DNA of 64,000 nt from Tahibacter harae (GTDB lineage: Bacteria; Pseudomonadota; Gammaproteobacteria; Xanthomonadales; Rhodanobacteraceae), in the NCBI RefSeq assembly GCF_024437735.1, contig NZ_JANFQO010000009.1, positions 62,001 through 126,000 of the forward strand, written 5' to 3'. The notes under the pieces were generated by a model, which saw only the letters and a list, made by a program, of their open reading frames with translations, did not search any database and was not told where the DNA came from. This document shows, one piece after another, positions 37,901 through 44,966 of the stretch. The position numbers and the translations under genes were made by a program. Position 1 is the first letter of the stretch, and each line of letters opens with the position of its first letter.

Positions 37901-40527
37901 CCGAAGGTCTGGTTTGCCGTCAGCGTGTCAGTCAGTACCAGCGGGCTGCTCAGCGTGCCGCCGGTGACGGTCGCGGTCAGCGTATAGGTGATGGTCTGGC
38001 CGGCGGCGACCGTGGTGCCGCTGGCGGGATTGGAGGTCTTGGCTACCGAGATCACCGGCGGCGGCAGCGGATGGCTGACGCTGCAGGGGCCGCAGCTCGG
38101 CGGGTTGGTGCCGCCGCCGCCCGTGGGCACGACATTGTTCGCGACGCTGCCGGCGGCGGAGCTGTTCACCGTCGCGGTATAGGTCAGGCTGTAGGTGCCG
38201 GTGGCCGTACCCGCGGGAAGGGTGCAGGTCAGGCTGCCGCTGCAGCTGAAGCTGCCCGCGCTGGTCACGCTGCCGAAGGTGAGGCCCGTGCCCAGGGTAT
38301 CGGCCAGGCTCAGGATGGACGTGGTCGGCGCGTTCGCGACGGTCACGCTCAGCGTATAGGTGATGACGGTGCCGACATTCACCTGCGTGCCGGCGGCCGG
38401 CGTGGAACTCTTCACCACGCTGATTACGGGCTTGGCCACCACGGTCTGCGCGGTGGCGGTGTTCGGCGCAGGCGCACCGGCGGTTTCATTGGTGGCGGCG
38501 ATCGTCGTCGTCAGCGGGATCGGGCCGGGGTTGGTCGGCGCGACGACGTAGTTGAAGTTGAAGGTCAGCGACTGGCCCGTCGTCAGCGACGTCGGCATGC
38601 CGGTGAAGGTGATCGTGCAGGCCGGTGCCGGGTTGTAGGTCGGCGTCACGCCCGCGGGCACCTGGGTGAAAGTGATCGACGCCGGACAGGTAGCCGGCAC
38701 GGCCGGATTGCCCAGCACGACGGAATAGGTCACGCCGTTCGCCGTCGCAGTACCGGCATTGCTGAACACGAAGCTGCCGTAGGCCGTGCCGCCGCTGATT
38801 ACCGAGGAAGTGACATTGACCTGGGTGGTGACGTCCACGCCGGTGGTCGGCGGCACGATCACGACCGGCTCGATGAACTCGGCGGATTTCTCCAGCGCCC
38901 AGAGATCCAGGCCCTTGGCGGTGCCGAAGTATTCGTTCGCGCTGTTGTTGCAGTCGGTGTTGTTGTCGTTGGAGCCGCCCCAGGACCGGTAGTAGTTGCC
39001 GCTGCCGGCAAGGTTGGCATCGGCCGAATCCACGCCCAGCAGCGAATAGCTGGGGACGGGCTGGGCGATGGCGCTGCCGGCGCCGCAGAGATGGGCGTTG
39101 AGGGCACCGATGAGCGTACCGTTGGCCGCGCGGTAGCCGCGGTCGTCGTAATAGACCGTGGTGCCCAGCGAGCCGTTGAGCTTGGCCAGGGTCGGGCCGC
39201 CGCTGAGGTTGCCTTCCACGTCCAGCATCGGGAAATGGATTTCGCCGTTGCGGCCGACGATGCGGAAGTTGTAGCTGCCGGCCGGGAACGGCGTGTTGTT
39301 GTTGTCGCGGCCGTCCCACAGCACGCTGTGGCTGCCGGTCAGTGCGGTGCCGGTCAGCACGCGGTTGAGCGGGTTGGCCGGATCGTAGTCGACGCCGTTG
39401 CGGCTGATCACGATTTCATAGGTCAGCGTGTTGACCGTGTTGAACGTGAAGGTGCCGCCGGTGGAGAAGGTCGAGGTATTGCCGCCGAGGTTGCCGACGA
39501 AGCTCGGCGAATTCAGCTGCGGCGCCGTGGGCGTGGTCGGGATCGCCAGCGCGGTCAGTACCCGGTTGACTTCGGTATTGGCCGGACCGCCGGGGGAGAC
39601 ATCGCTGAAGAAGATCGGGTACTGCGGCGGCTGCGCGGTGATGCCGGCGGCGCCCGAGGGGCCGTTGGTGACCAGCTGGCTGCTGCCGCGGAAGTCGTGA
39701 TACAGGGCCGCGCCGTTGGTGTCGATGAAGCCCGAGGCGTTGGCGTAGAACGCGGCGCGGTTAGGATCCAGGCCGCGGAAGCTCTGGCGGTAGCGGTAGC
39801 CGTCCAGCGACACGTAGTACAGGTCGTTGTAGATACGGCGGCCGTTGGCGTTGTTGTAGATGGTCCAGGCGTAGGTGAACAGGCGCCCGTTCAGGTCGGT
39901 GACCGAGGTCGCGCTGCTGCGCACGGTCACGTCCCAGGCCGAAGTCAGGTTGCCGCCCAGGACCTGCGGCGTGGCGACCGAGGCGTTGTTGGTCTGCCCG
40001 CCGCTGGTCGCGCCGGTGAAGCGCACACCGTAGATGCCAGTGCTGGGCGCCACGTACCAGCACGGCGCGAAGCCGCCGATGACGGCGCCCGAGGCGCTGG
40101 CATTGTCGGGACCGGCCAGTTCCTCGGCGCGGGTGGCGATGGTGCCGCGGTTGGCCTGGCTGCTGCAGGCGAAATTGGCCGTGCCCGGAATCGTCTCCAT
40201 GCCCTTGGGGCCGAACGACTGCGGGTTATAGACCAGCACGTCGCCGCCGTTGCTGCGGTTGCGCGAGCCGAGCAGGATGTATTCGCCGGCCTGGGCGTAG
40301 ACGTAGAGGAACTGGTTGCCGGCAGCGACGCCGGCGAACGTGTTGGTATTGCTGGCGTCCATGACGCCGCGCGTACCGCCGGCGGGATAGGTGGACGGAT
40401 ACAGCGTGCGGCTTCCTTCGGCCAAGGCCGCCGTGGAAATCGGCAGCATCAGCAGTGCAAGCAACGCACGCAGACAACGGCGTCCTGGGGGCGGCGGCGC
40501 GCTCCCGGCGGCTCTGGTCGACGGCAT
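31963..40527 (-). CDS. Giant secreted surface protein with 13 tandem DUF11-like repeats
   Basis: 2854 residues. Start at ATG 40527, with AGAGGG 9 bases upstream; an in-frame ATG at 40569 lacks a ribosome site. A signal peptide ends at Ala36. Residues 37-698 are a unique head (GYRYRQSFRGLDPN, HSVLWDGRDNNNTPFPAGSY, a FlgD-like motif). Residues 699-2298 are 13 repeats, 12 of 123 and one of 124 residues. Each unit has TITYTLTATV, SPLVLTDTLSANQTFG, a CTGSVQC pair, GTYAVSYTATVN, GGGGTNPPDCTTC and HPL. Residues 2299-2854 are further divergent DUF11-like domains. It ends TAVFTSFR without a membrane anchor. It is probably a long filamentous adhesin or matrix protein. It is cotranscribed with the CTERM partner downstream. 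Confidence 0.88.
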   Translation of the reverse strand: MPSTRAAGSAPPPPGRRCLRALLALLMLPISTAALAEGSRTLYPSTYPAGGTRGVMDASNTNTFAGVAAGNQFLYVYAQAGEYILLGSRNRSNGGDVLVYNPQSFGPKGMETIPGTANFACSSQANRGTIATRAEELAGPDNASASGAVIGGFAPCWYVAPSTGIYGVRFTGATSGGQTNNASVATPQVLGGNLTSAWDVTVRSSATSVTDLNGRLFTYAWTIYNNANGRRIYNDLYYVSLDGYRYRQSFRGLDPNRAAFYANASGFIDTNGAALYHDFRGSSQLVTNGPSGAAGITAQPPQYPIFFSDVSPGGPANTEVNRVLTALAIPTTPTAPQLNSPSFVGNLGGNTSTFSTGGTFTFNTVNTLTYEIVISRNGVDYDPANPLNRVLTGTALTGSHSVLWDGRDNNNTPFPAGSYNFRIVGRNGEIHFPMLDVEGNLSGGPTLAKLNGSLGTTVYYDDRGYRAANGTLIGALNAHLCGAGSAIAQPVPSYSLLGVDSADANLAGSGNYYRSWGGSNDNNTDCNNSANEYFGTAKGLDLWALEKSAEFIEPVVIVPPTTGVDVTTQVNVTSSVISGGTAYGSFVFSNAGTATANGVTYSVVLGNPAVPATCPASITFTQVPAGVTPTYNPAPACTITFTGMPTSLTTGQSLTFNFNYVVAPTNPGPIPLTTTIAATNETAGAPAPNTATAQTVVAKPVISVVKSSTPAAGTQVNVGTVITYTLSVTVANAPTTSILSLADTLGTGLTFGSVTSAGSFSCSGSLTCTLPAGTATGTYSLTYTATVNSSAAGSVANNVVPTGGGGTNPPSCGPCSVSHPLPPPVISVAKTSNPASGTTVAAGQTITYTLTATVTGGTLSSPLVLTDTLTANQTFGTVTSAGAYTCTGSVQCTLPVGTPPGTYAVSYTATVNNNATGSVGNSVVATGGGGTNPPDCTTCSTTHPLNPVVSVVKTSNPATGTTVAAGQTITYTLTATVSSAALSSPLVLTDTLSANQTFGTVTSAGAYSCTGSVQCTLPVGTPPGTYAVSYTATVNNNATGSVGNSVVATGGGGTNPPDCTTCSTTHPLNPAVSVVKTSNPATGTTVAAGQTITYTLTATVSSAALSSPLVLTDTLSANQTFGTVTSAGAYTCTGSVQCTLPVGTPPGTYAVSYTATVNNNATGSVGNNVAATGGGGTNPPDCTTCSTTHPLNPVVSVVKTSNPATGTTVAAGQTITYTLTATVSSAALSSPLVLTDTLSANQTFGTVTSAGAYSCTGSVQCTLPVGTPPGTYAVSYTATVNNNATGSVGNSVVATGGGGTNPPDCTTCSTTHPLNPAVSVVKTSNPATGTTVAAGQTITYTLTATVSSAALSSPLVLTDTLSANQTFGTVTSAGAYTCTGSVQCTLPVGTPPGTYAVSYTATVNNNATGSVGNSVVATGGGGTNPPDCTTCSTTHPLNPVVSVVKTSNPASGSSVDAGQTITYTLTATVSSAALSSPLVLTDTLTANQTFGTVTSAGAYSCTGSVQCILPVGTVPGTYAVSYTATVNTNATGTVGNNVAATGGGGTNPPDCTTCSTTHPLNPVVSVAKTSNPASGTSVNAGQTITYTLTATVANAALTSPLVLTDTLTANQTFGSVTSAGAYSCTGSVQCTLPIGTAPGTYAVSYTATVNANATGTVGNSVVATGGGGTNPPDCTTCSTTHPLNPLVSVVKTSNPASGTSVNAGQTITYTLTATVANAALTSPLVLTDTLTANQTFGSVTSAGAYSCTGSVQCTLPIGTAPGTYAVSYTATVNANATGTVGNSVVATGGGGTNPPDCTTCSTTHPLNPLVSVVKTSNPASGTSVNAGQTITYTLTATVANAALTSPLVLTDTLTANQTFGSVTSAGAYSCTGSVQCTLPIGTAPGTYAVSYTATVNANATGTVGNSVVATGGGGTNPPDCTTCSTSHPLNPGIVVVKTSNPASGTAVAAGQTITYTLTATVANAALTSPLVLTDTLSANQTFGSVTSAGAYTCTGSVQCTLPSGTAPGTYAVSYTATVNTNATGTVGNNVAATGGGGSNPPDCTTCSTTHPLNPGIVVVKTSNPASGTAVTAGQTITYTLTATVANAALTSPLVLTDTLSANQTFGSVTSAGAYTCSGSVQCTLPSGTVAGTYAVSYTATVNNDATGTVGNSVVASGGGGSNPPDCTTCSTTHPLNPVVSVVKSSNPASGTSVTPGQTITYTLTATVANAALTSPLVLTDTLSANQTFGSVTSAGSFTCTGSVQCTLPSGTAPGTYAVSYTATVNNNATGSVGNSVAATGGGGTNPPDCTTCSTTHPLQANVSLVKTLTGEDGTAAGIAEAGETLTYTITLSNSGGVAATNVGVTDRMDPNVTFVSASNGGTAAAGNVTWSGLTVPAGGTLVLTVQVRVASPLPAGASQVNNLAYVTGTTPPACPPGGPQCVVTPTAANISVTKALSGESITADGVAEPGEELTYTITVRNEGGTATTGTLVNETVPQHTSFVTGAPLWSCAVGSPAGTACDALVNVPAHNGVQPGVATLTFTVRVADPLPSGVTAIANAVALDDGTPPDCTVTPNHPACVVVPTVNLRLTKTVASVTATGPSAYRANYQIEVVNVGGAAATYTLTDTLQFTPNGVVFTGNAQVTTSGGTVNPVLSGGQFAPVNGVAVQLSAGSVSVAAGATHTYTVSVPIGVQPGSLQNASCSGAPGNGLYNAAAISGSFDLDSSACAPVNADVALIRLVKTVTLQQDNNGNRYGDVGDVLGYRFTIRNPGTVPLTAVQLFDPRVQNLQCEPLTANGTPFRVLPGDELFHGAFDALLGGALVPGDSIECTASHTLTAADVALRRVVNSATATGTGPAGQVVTSVGTAVFTSFR
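33634..38433 (-). repeat. Tandem repeat array, 12 x 369 bp plus one 372-bp unit
   Basis: The array is in-frame throughout and encodes residues 699-2298 of the giant protein. The unit at the N-terminal end (near 38433) is the most divergent and has a 3-bp insertion. Middle units differ mostly by silent changes. Neighbouring units at about 34755-35123 and 35124-35492 are nearly identical in DNA. Confidence 0.93.
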
Positions 40528-40538
40528 AAGTTCGATCC

Positions 40539-40610
40539 CTCTGTAAGTTGCGACAATCGCGCAGTTCAAGCGGCGACTTCGGGCAGAAGGATCGTGAATT
40601 AGTTACAGAG
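40539..40610 (-). promoter_or_regulatory. Leader stem covering the ribosome binding site of the giant protein gene
   Basis: In the minus-strand transcript CTCTGTAA (40610-40603) can pair with TTACAGAG (40546-40539), which overlaps the AGAGGG ribosome site of the ATG at 40527. The eight pairs are perfect and separated by 56 bases. Confidence 0.45.
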
Positions 40611-40626
40611 CGGCCATGCACGCTGC

Positions 40627-40651
40627 CTCACGCAATCTCACACAATCTCAC
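40627..40651. promoter_or_regulatory. Three CTCAC boxes at 10-bp spacing, candidate response-regulator site
   Basis: CTCAC occurs at 40627-40631, 40637-40641 and 40647-40651; the last two lie in an exact 10-bp repeat (CAATCTCAC). One-turn spaced direct repeats are the usual target form of OmpR-type regulators. The OmpR-type regulator gene lies about 2 kb away and the boxes are about 100-125 bp upstream of the giant gene start. Confidence 0.45.
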
Positions 40652-41260
40652 GTGGGTGCGCTCCGGAGGCTGGGCCGGGGTCAGATGGACAGTGGCCGCA
40701 TAGCGCAAGTTCGCGAAGGAAACCATCGGAACTTCAAGGAAAAACCTTTACTCCCTGCACACACCGGCGAAGCGTCAAGCGGATCCCGGCGGTGCTCTGC
40801 ACCGGGGCCGGATCGCGGCGAGCGGTGCACTCTGTTGCAATTGTTATGTACTTTTCATTGTCTGCATGCCCGCCGTCTGCGTGGCGCATCGCAGTTTTGC
40901 AGCACAGTTGCGGCTGCATTGCGCGAGAACGCGCACGGCGCGCAGCGGATCGGCCGTCAGGTATCGCGGCAACCGGTGCAAGAACACAGGCCCGCAGACA
41001 CGCATACGGCGGGGACTGGCAGCCGCGCGGAGCGGCCAAAGCCCTGCGCGGGCCGGCGCCGGGAAATGGGAATTTGTGGCAAAAACGCGAAATACACCGT
41101 GAGGGTGCGGGATTCGCGGTGAAGACCAGGGAAATCCGCGTGAGGAATCCGCGCCGTCGCGGGCACGCGAATCCGCCGCAGGCGAACGCGCCGGCGTCCG
41201 AGGCTTGCGGCGAAAACCAGCCAGCTCGCGCGTACCGCGCCGGCCGCGCCGCCGGCAGTC

Positions 41261-42670
41261 CTATGGAACGCCGGCGCGCACTGTTTCCGCCGCTGCTCTC
41301 GCTTCGCCGGCGCTGCCGGCCAGGGGCAGCTCCAGGCGGAACGTGGTGCCGCGGCCGGGCGCGCTTTCCACCGAGAGAGCGCCGCCGGTGGCGGTAACCA
41401 CATCGTAGGCCACGGCCAGGCCCAGGCCGCTGCCCTGCCCGTCCGGACGGGTCGTGAAGAAAGGCTCGAACAGACGCTGGCGCACTGCCTCGTCCATGCC
41501 GTGGCCGGTGTCGCCGAAGGACAGCAGCACACGGTCGTCGGCCAGCGGTTCCACGCGGATGTCGAAGCGGCCGCCGTCGGGCATGGCGTAATTGGCGTTG
41601 GCGGCGAGATTGAGCACGATCAGCTCGAACTCGCCGCGATCCATGCGCACCTGCGCCGGCTGCGGCGCCGGCGCGAAGGCGATGCGCACGTCAGGATTGA
41701 ACAGCTGGCGCAGCATGGGCTGCATCTCGGCCAATGCGGCGTTGAGATCGAACACCTCGGCCAGCCCCATGCCGCGGTGACTGAACGAGGTCAGCTTGCG
41801 GCTCACCGCGCTGGCGCGGCGCGCGGCGGATTCCACGCCGTCGAGGGCGGCGCGCACCTGGTCGCGGTCCTCGGCGGCCGCGCCGCGGGCCGCGTAGCCC
41901 AGGATCAGGGTCAGCAGATGATTGAAGTCGTGCGCGACCCCGGCGGCGAGGCGGCCCACGGCTTCGACCTTCTGCGAATGGATCAGCTGCTGGTGCAGGC
42001 GTTCGCGCTCGGCCATCTCCGCTTCCAGCCGCGTCTTGGCCACGGCCAGCTCGTCACCGCGTGCGCGCTCGGCAGTCAGGCTTTCGCGCAGCGCCACACC
42101 GCCGCGGTCGACCACGACGGTAATGAACAGGAAGATCGACGCCATGACCAGGGCGAAGGACGCGAGCGCGCCCCATGTATCCATGCCGGGACGCACGTGG
42201 AAATCGGTCACGCTGCCGGCGGCGAAGGCAAGTACCAGCCACAGGTACAGCAGCCACAGCGCGCGCCGTCCCGCCATCAGACCGGCGACCACCAGCCAGG
42301 CGGCCTGCAGCGGCAGCTCGAACATGTTCGCCGTCATGCCCTGTTTCACATACGCATCCATCATCAGCACGGCGATCGCGCCGAGCATCAGATGCAGCGC
42401 GAGCTGATAGCGGCCGCGGCGTATCAGCGCCACGCACAGCGCGGCGAGCAGGCTCAGGCCCAGGCTGCCGAGCATGGCGCCGGTTTCGGTGGGATGCCAC
42501 GGCCGCTCGGTGAACAACACCCGGTGCAGCCAGGCCAGCGGCGGCAGCCCGGCCAGCATCAGCAGTACGACCTGCAGCGTCGGCGCGTTGCGCCGGTCCA
42601 CGGCGTCGGCCACCGGTACGGCGCGCAGCCAGTCGCGCACGCGGCGCATGATGGAGAATCCCTCGGCCAT
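41261..42670 (-). CDS. Membrane sensor histidine kinase
   Basis: 469 residues. Residues about 30-200 contain six hydrophobic segments without a large periplasmic domain, so signal sensing is in or near the membrane. A coiled stretch (ESLTAERARGDELAVAKTRL) leads to the H box GVAHDFNHLL, with the phospho-acceptor H247. The ATPase domain shows NLAANANYAM (N box), SFGDTGHGM (G1), FEPFFTT (F) and GSGLGLAVAYDV (G2). The kinase is complete. GGGAGC precedes the ATG at 42670. It follows the response regulator gene after 77 bp and is likely cotranscribed. Confidence 0.93.
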   Translation of the reverse strand: MAEGFSIMRRVRDWLRAVPVADAVDRRNAPTLQVVLLMLAGLPPLAWLHRVLFTERPWHPTETGAMLGSLGLSLLAALCVALIRRGRYQLALHLMLGAIAVLMMDAYVKQGMTANMFELPLQAAWLVVAGLMAGRRALWLLYLWLVLAFAAGSVTDFHVRPGMDTWGALASFALVMASIFLFITVVVDRGGVALRESLTAERARGDELAVAKTRLEAEMAERERLHQQLIHSQKVEAVGRLAAGVAHDFNHLLTLILGYAARGAAAEDRDQVRAALDGVESAARRASAVSRKLTSFSHRGMGLAEVFDLNAALAEMQPMLRQLFNPDVRIAFAPAPQPAQVRMDRGEFELIVLNLAANANYAMPDGGRFDIRVEPLADDRVLLSFGDTGHGMDEAVRQRLFEPFFTTRPDGQGSGLGLAVAYDVVTATGGALSVESAPGRGTTFRLELPLAGSAGEARAAAETVRAGVP

Positions 42671-42747
42671 AGCGGTTCCAGCTCCCTGTACCCGGATGCG
42701 ACGAACGTCGCCGCAAAATCCCCACCTCTGCCGCGCCGTCTGCCGCC

Positions 42748-43458
42748 CTAGCCTCCCGGCACCAGCACATAGCCCACGCCGCGCACGGTATGCAGCGGCA
42801 GGGCGGCCATGCCGGCCTCGGCCAGCTTGCGGCGCAGGCGATGCATGACCATGTCCAGCCGGTGCGGATCGAAGGCCTCGGCATCCTCGGTCAGGCCGGC
42901 GATCAGGCTTTCCCGCGGTACCGTCGCATTCGCCGCGGCGAACAGCGTGCGCAACAGCACGCGCTCGCTCGCGCTCAGGTCGGTGCTCAGCCCTTCCGGC
43001 GAGGCCAGGCGCCAGCCATCCGCCTCCAGCCGCCAGGGGCCGCGGCCCGGCGCCGGCACGGGCGCGAGCCGGCGTGCCACGCTGCGCACGGTGGCGCAGA
43101 GCACTTCGGCGTCGATGGGCTTGGTCAGGTAGGCGTCGGCGCCGATCTCCAGGCCGCGCACGCGGTCGGCACTGGTACCGCGGCCGGTCAGCATCACGAT
43201 GCCCACGCCGGAATTCGCACGCAGGTGGCGCGCGACCTCGAAACCGCTCTCGTCAGGCAGGATGATGTCGAGCACAACCACGGCAGGGCTGCGTTCGACC
43301 ATGGCGCGATACAGTTCCGCCGCGCTGCCGGCGACGGCGACGCTGCAGCCGGCGGCGCGCAGCGCCGGCTGCAAGATCACGTCGCGCAGTTCCACATCAT
43401 CCTCGACGAGGATCACATGCAGGGACGGAAGCAACGACACCGCGGCCGACGAATTCAT
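42748..43458 (-). CDS. OmpR-family response regulator
   Basis: 236 residues. The receiver domain begins HVILVEDDVELRDVI and has phospho-acceptor D64 in VVVLDIILPDESG, a Thr in VMLTGRG and Lys in YLTKPID. The winged-helix DNA-binding domain occupies about residues 140-236 (LSASERVLLRTLFAAANATV, HRLDMVMHRLRRKLAEAG, HTVRGVGYVLV). All active-site residues are intact. It is the first gene of a two-gene unit with the kinase. The neighbouring surface-protein operon is the nearest candidate target. Confidence 0.94.
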   Translation of the reverse strand: MNSSAAVSLLPSLHVILVEDDVELRDVILQPALRAAGCSVAVAGSAAELYRAMVERSPAVVVLDIILPDESGFEVARHLRANSGVGIVMLTGRGTSADRVRGLEIGADAYLTKPIDAEVLCATVRSVARRLAPVPAPGRGPWRLEADGWRLASPEGLSTDLSASERVLLRTLFAAANATVPRESLIAGLTEDAEAFDPHRLDMVMHRLRRKLAEAGMAALPLHTVRGVGYVLVPGG

Positions 43459-43831
43459 GCGCCGATATTAGAAGTTCGCCTGCCCTGATACCACCCCGGA
43501 CGGTGTGGCGAATCGTGTCAGGCCGCCCTGAGCAAGGACACTTATGCCCCTCCGGCCTATGCGGACGCCGCACCTGTTTTCGCGCTGCGGACACGCGGCG
43601 CGGGCAAGGGAATATTTCACTTTGTTGGCAGCGCCGCTCGCGCGCCGAACTTGCCTGCATGATGCCCGCTCCGGTTGCGGACCACGGCGGATATTTTCCG
43701 CCCGCTTCCCGCCGCCGACGTTGCCGCAATTGCACTGCGCTCGCCCTGCCCGGCGGCGTTATGGCGAAATGCTTTTTCGTTTTTGCGCGCACGGGAAAGC
43801 GCAACCGGCACGGCATTTCCCACTCGGGCGG
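43459..43831. other. Gene-free interval, 373 bp
   Basis: Region between the response regulator gene and the tRNA terminator. It contains a CTTTTTCG-rich segment near 43770 but no clear promoter and no gene. Confidence 0.5.
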
Positions 43832-43863
43832 AAAACAAAAACCCCGGCGCCAGGCCGGGGTTT
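43832..43863 (-). terminator. Rho-independent terminator of the tRNA group
   Basis: On the minus strand AAACCCCGGC / GCCGGGGTTT (CTGGC loop region) is followed by TTTTTGTTTT, 10 bp after the 3' end of tRNA-Gly (43874). Confidence 0.9.
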
Positions 43864-43873
43864 GAAGTGAAAC

Positions 43874-43949
<76 letters not shown>

Positions 43950-43975
43950 GTATTTAATTGTCAGCGTGCGAAAGG

Positions 43976-44049
43976 TGGAGGCCTGGGTCGGAATCGAACC
44001 GGCGTACACGGCTTTGCAGGCCGCTGCATGACCACTCTGCCACCAGGCC
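43976..44049 (-). tRNA. tRNA-Cys(GCA)
   Basis: 74 nt including CCA. Acceptor GGCCUGG pairs with CCAGGCC, anticodon GCA in CUGCAAA, T loop UUCGAUU. It lies between the two tRNA-Gly genes. Confidence 0.97.
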
Positions 44050-44085
44050 AACTTTCGCATCCGGGCCACGCCGAAACGGCTTCCC

Positions 44086-44117
44086 GAAAAAACAAAACCT
44101 CGGTGAACCGAGGTTTT
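44086..44117 (-). terminator. Terminator-like hairpin inside the tRNA group
   Basis: On the minus strand AAAACCTCGG / CCGAGGTTTT with a TTCA loop is followed by GTTTTTTCG. It separates tRNA-Gly (44128) from tRNA-Cys. No promoter is visible between it and tRNA-Cys, so it may only reduce readthrough or act as a processing site. Confidence 0.75.
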
Positions 44118-44127
44118 GAGGAAATCG

Positions 44128-44203
<76 letters not shown>

Positions 44204-44217
44204 ACCGGAGACCGCGC

Positions 44218-44245
44218 ATTTTAGGGAGTTGGGAAACGATGTCAA
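44218..44245 (-). promoter_or_regulatory. Strong sigma-70 promoter of the tRNA group
   Basis: On the minus strand TTGACA (44240-44245), a 16-base spacer and TAAAAT (44218-44223) lie 14 bp upstream of tRNA-Gly. Confidence 0.85.
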
Positions 44246-44260
44246 CACTTGATGGCGAAT

Positions 44261-44857
44261 TTATTGCTCGGTGTGCTGCTCGCCCGCCTCGTCGCGCGCG
44301 CGCAGCACCGGCCAGGCTGCGCGCACGTAGACCAGTGCCGACCAGATCGTCAGCGCGGCCGCGGCCACAAGCAGGTATTCGCCGATGCGGTACAGGCGCA
44401 GCTCGGGGAATTCGTGCTGATGCAGCAGCACGACCAGGGCGATCATCTGCACCACGGTCTTGATCTTGCCGACCGCAGCCACGCGCACTTTCGCACGCTG
44501 GCCGATCTCGGCCATCCATTCGCGCAGCGCGGAAATGCTGATCTCGCGCCCGACGATGACGGCGCTGGTCACCGCCAGCAGTTCGGTCGGGTTCTGCTGC
44601 ACCAGCAGGAACAGGGTGACCGCGACCATGAGCTTGTCGGCGACCGGATCCAGGAACGCGCCGAAGGCCGAGGTCATGCCGTAGCGGCGCGCGATCCAGC
44701 CGTCCAGCCAGTCAGTCAGCGCCGCGGCGATGAAGATGCCTGCCGCCGCCAGGTTGGCCCAGGCCACCGGCAGGTAGAAGACGATCACCATGACGGGCAG
44801 CAGCACGATGCGGAACAGCGTCAGCAGCGTCGGCAAGGTCAGACGTATCGGTCGCAC
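44261..44857 (-). CDS. pgsA: CDP-diacylglycerol-glycerol-3-phosphate 3-phosphatidyltransferase
   Basis: 198 residues, GTG start at 44857 with AAGGAAG upstream. It makes phosphatidylglycerophosphate, precursor of phosphatidylglycerol and cardiolipin, in the inner membrane. The CDP-alcohol phosphotransferase signature is complete: D49, D52-G53, A56-R57, G66, D70 and D74. Several hydrophobic segments flank it (residues 9-30, 36-47, 88-105, 135-150, 160-178). It follows uvrC after 109 bp and precedes the tRNA-Gly gene, the order known from E. coli. Confidence 0.97.
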   Translation of the reverse strand: MRPIRLTLPTLLTLFRIVLLPVMVIVFYLPVAWANLAAAGIFIAAALTDWLDGWIARRYGMTSAFGAFLDPVADKLMVAVTLFLLVQQNPTELLAVTSAVIVGREISISALREWMAEIGQRAKVRVAAVGKIKTVVQMIALVVLLHQHEFPELRLYRIGEYLLVAAAALTIWSALVYVRAAWPVLRARDEAGEQHTEQ

Positions 44858-44966
44858 CAGGCTTCCTTAGTTTGAGTAGTCGTTGCGGCGCCGCAGCCGG
44901 CGCGTTGCGGCGGCGGCGGCGCACGCCCGGCCGGAACGGCCCGAGTGTGACACGCCCGCCCGTGGA

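Larger units (their letters stand above)
40528..41260. other. Gene-free interval upstream of the giant protein gene, 733 bp
   Basis: No coding or RNA gene was seen. It holds the leader and control elements listed separately (40539-40651), an AT-rich island at 40832-40862 unlike the surrounding GC-rich DNA, and a weak GGGATTCG-type element around 41107-41183. Confidence 0.6.

Noticed and set aside
33634-38433. CRISPR-like array from the regular spacing
   Set aside because: The 369-bp period has no unique spacers and is fully coding in frame.
29063-40602. Three long plus-strand frames (29063-32299, 31930-35082, 35485-40602) opposite the surface-protein genes
   Set aside because: They consist of Arg/Gly/His-rich shadow sequence repeated with the 369-bp unit. 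The minus strand has signal peptides, domains and ribosome sites.
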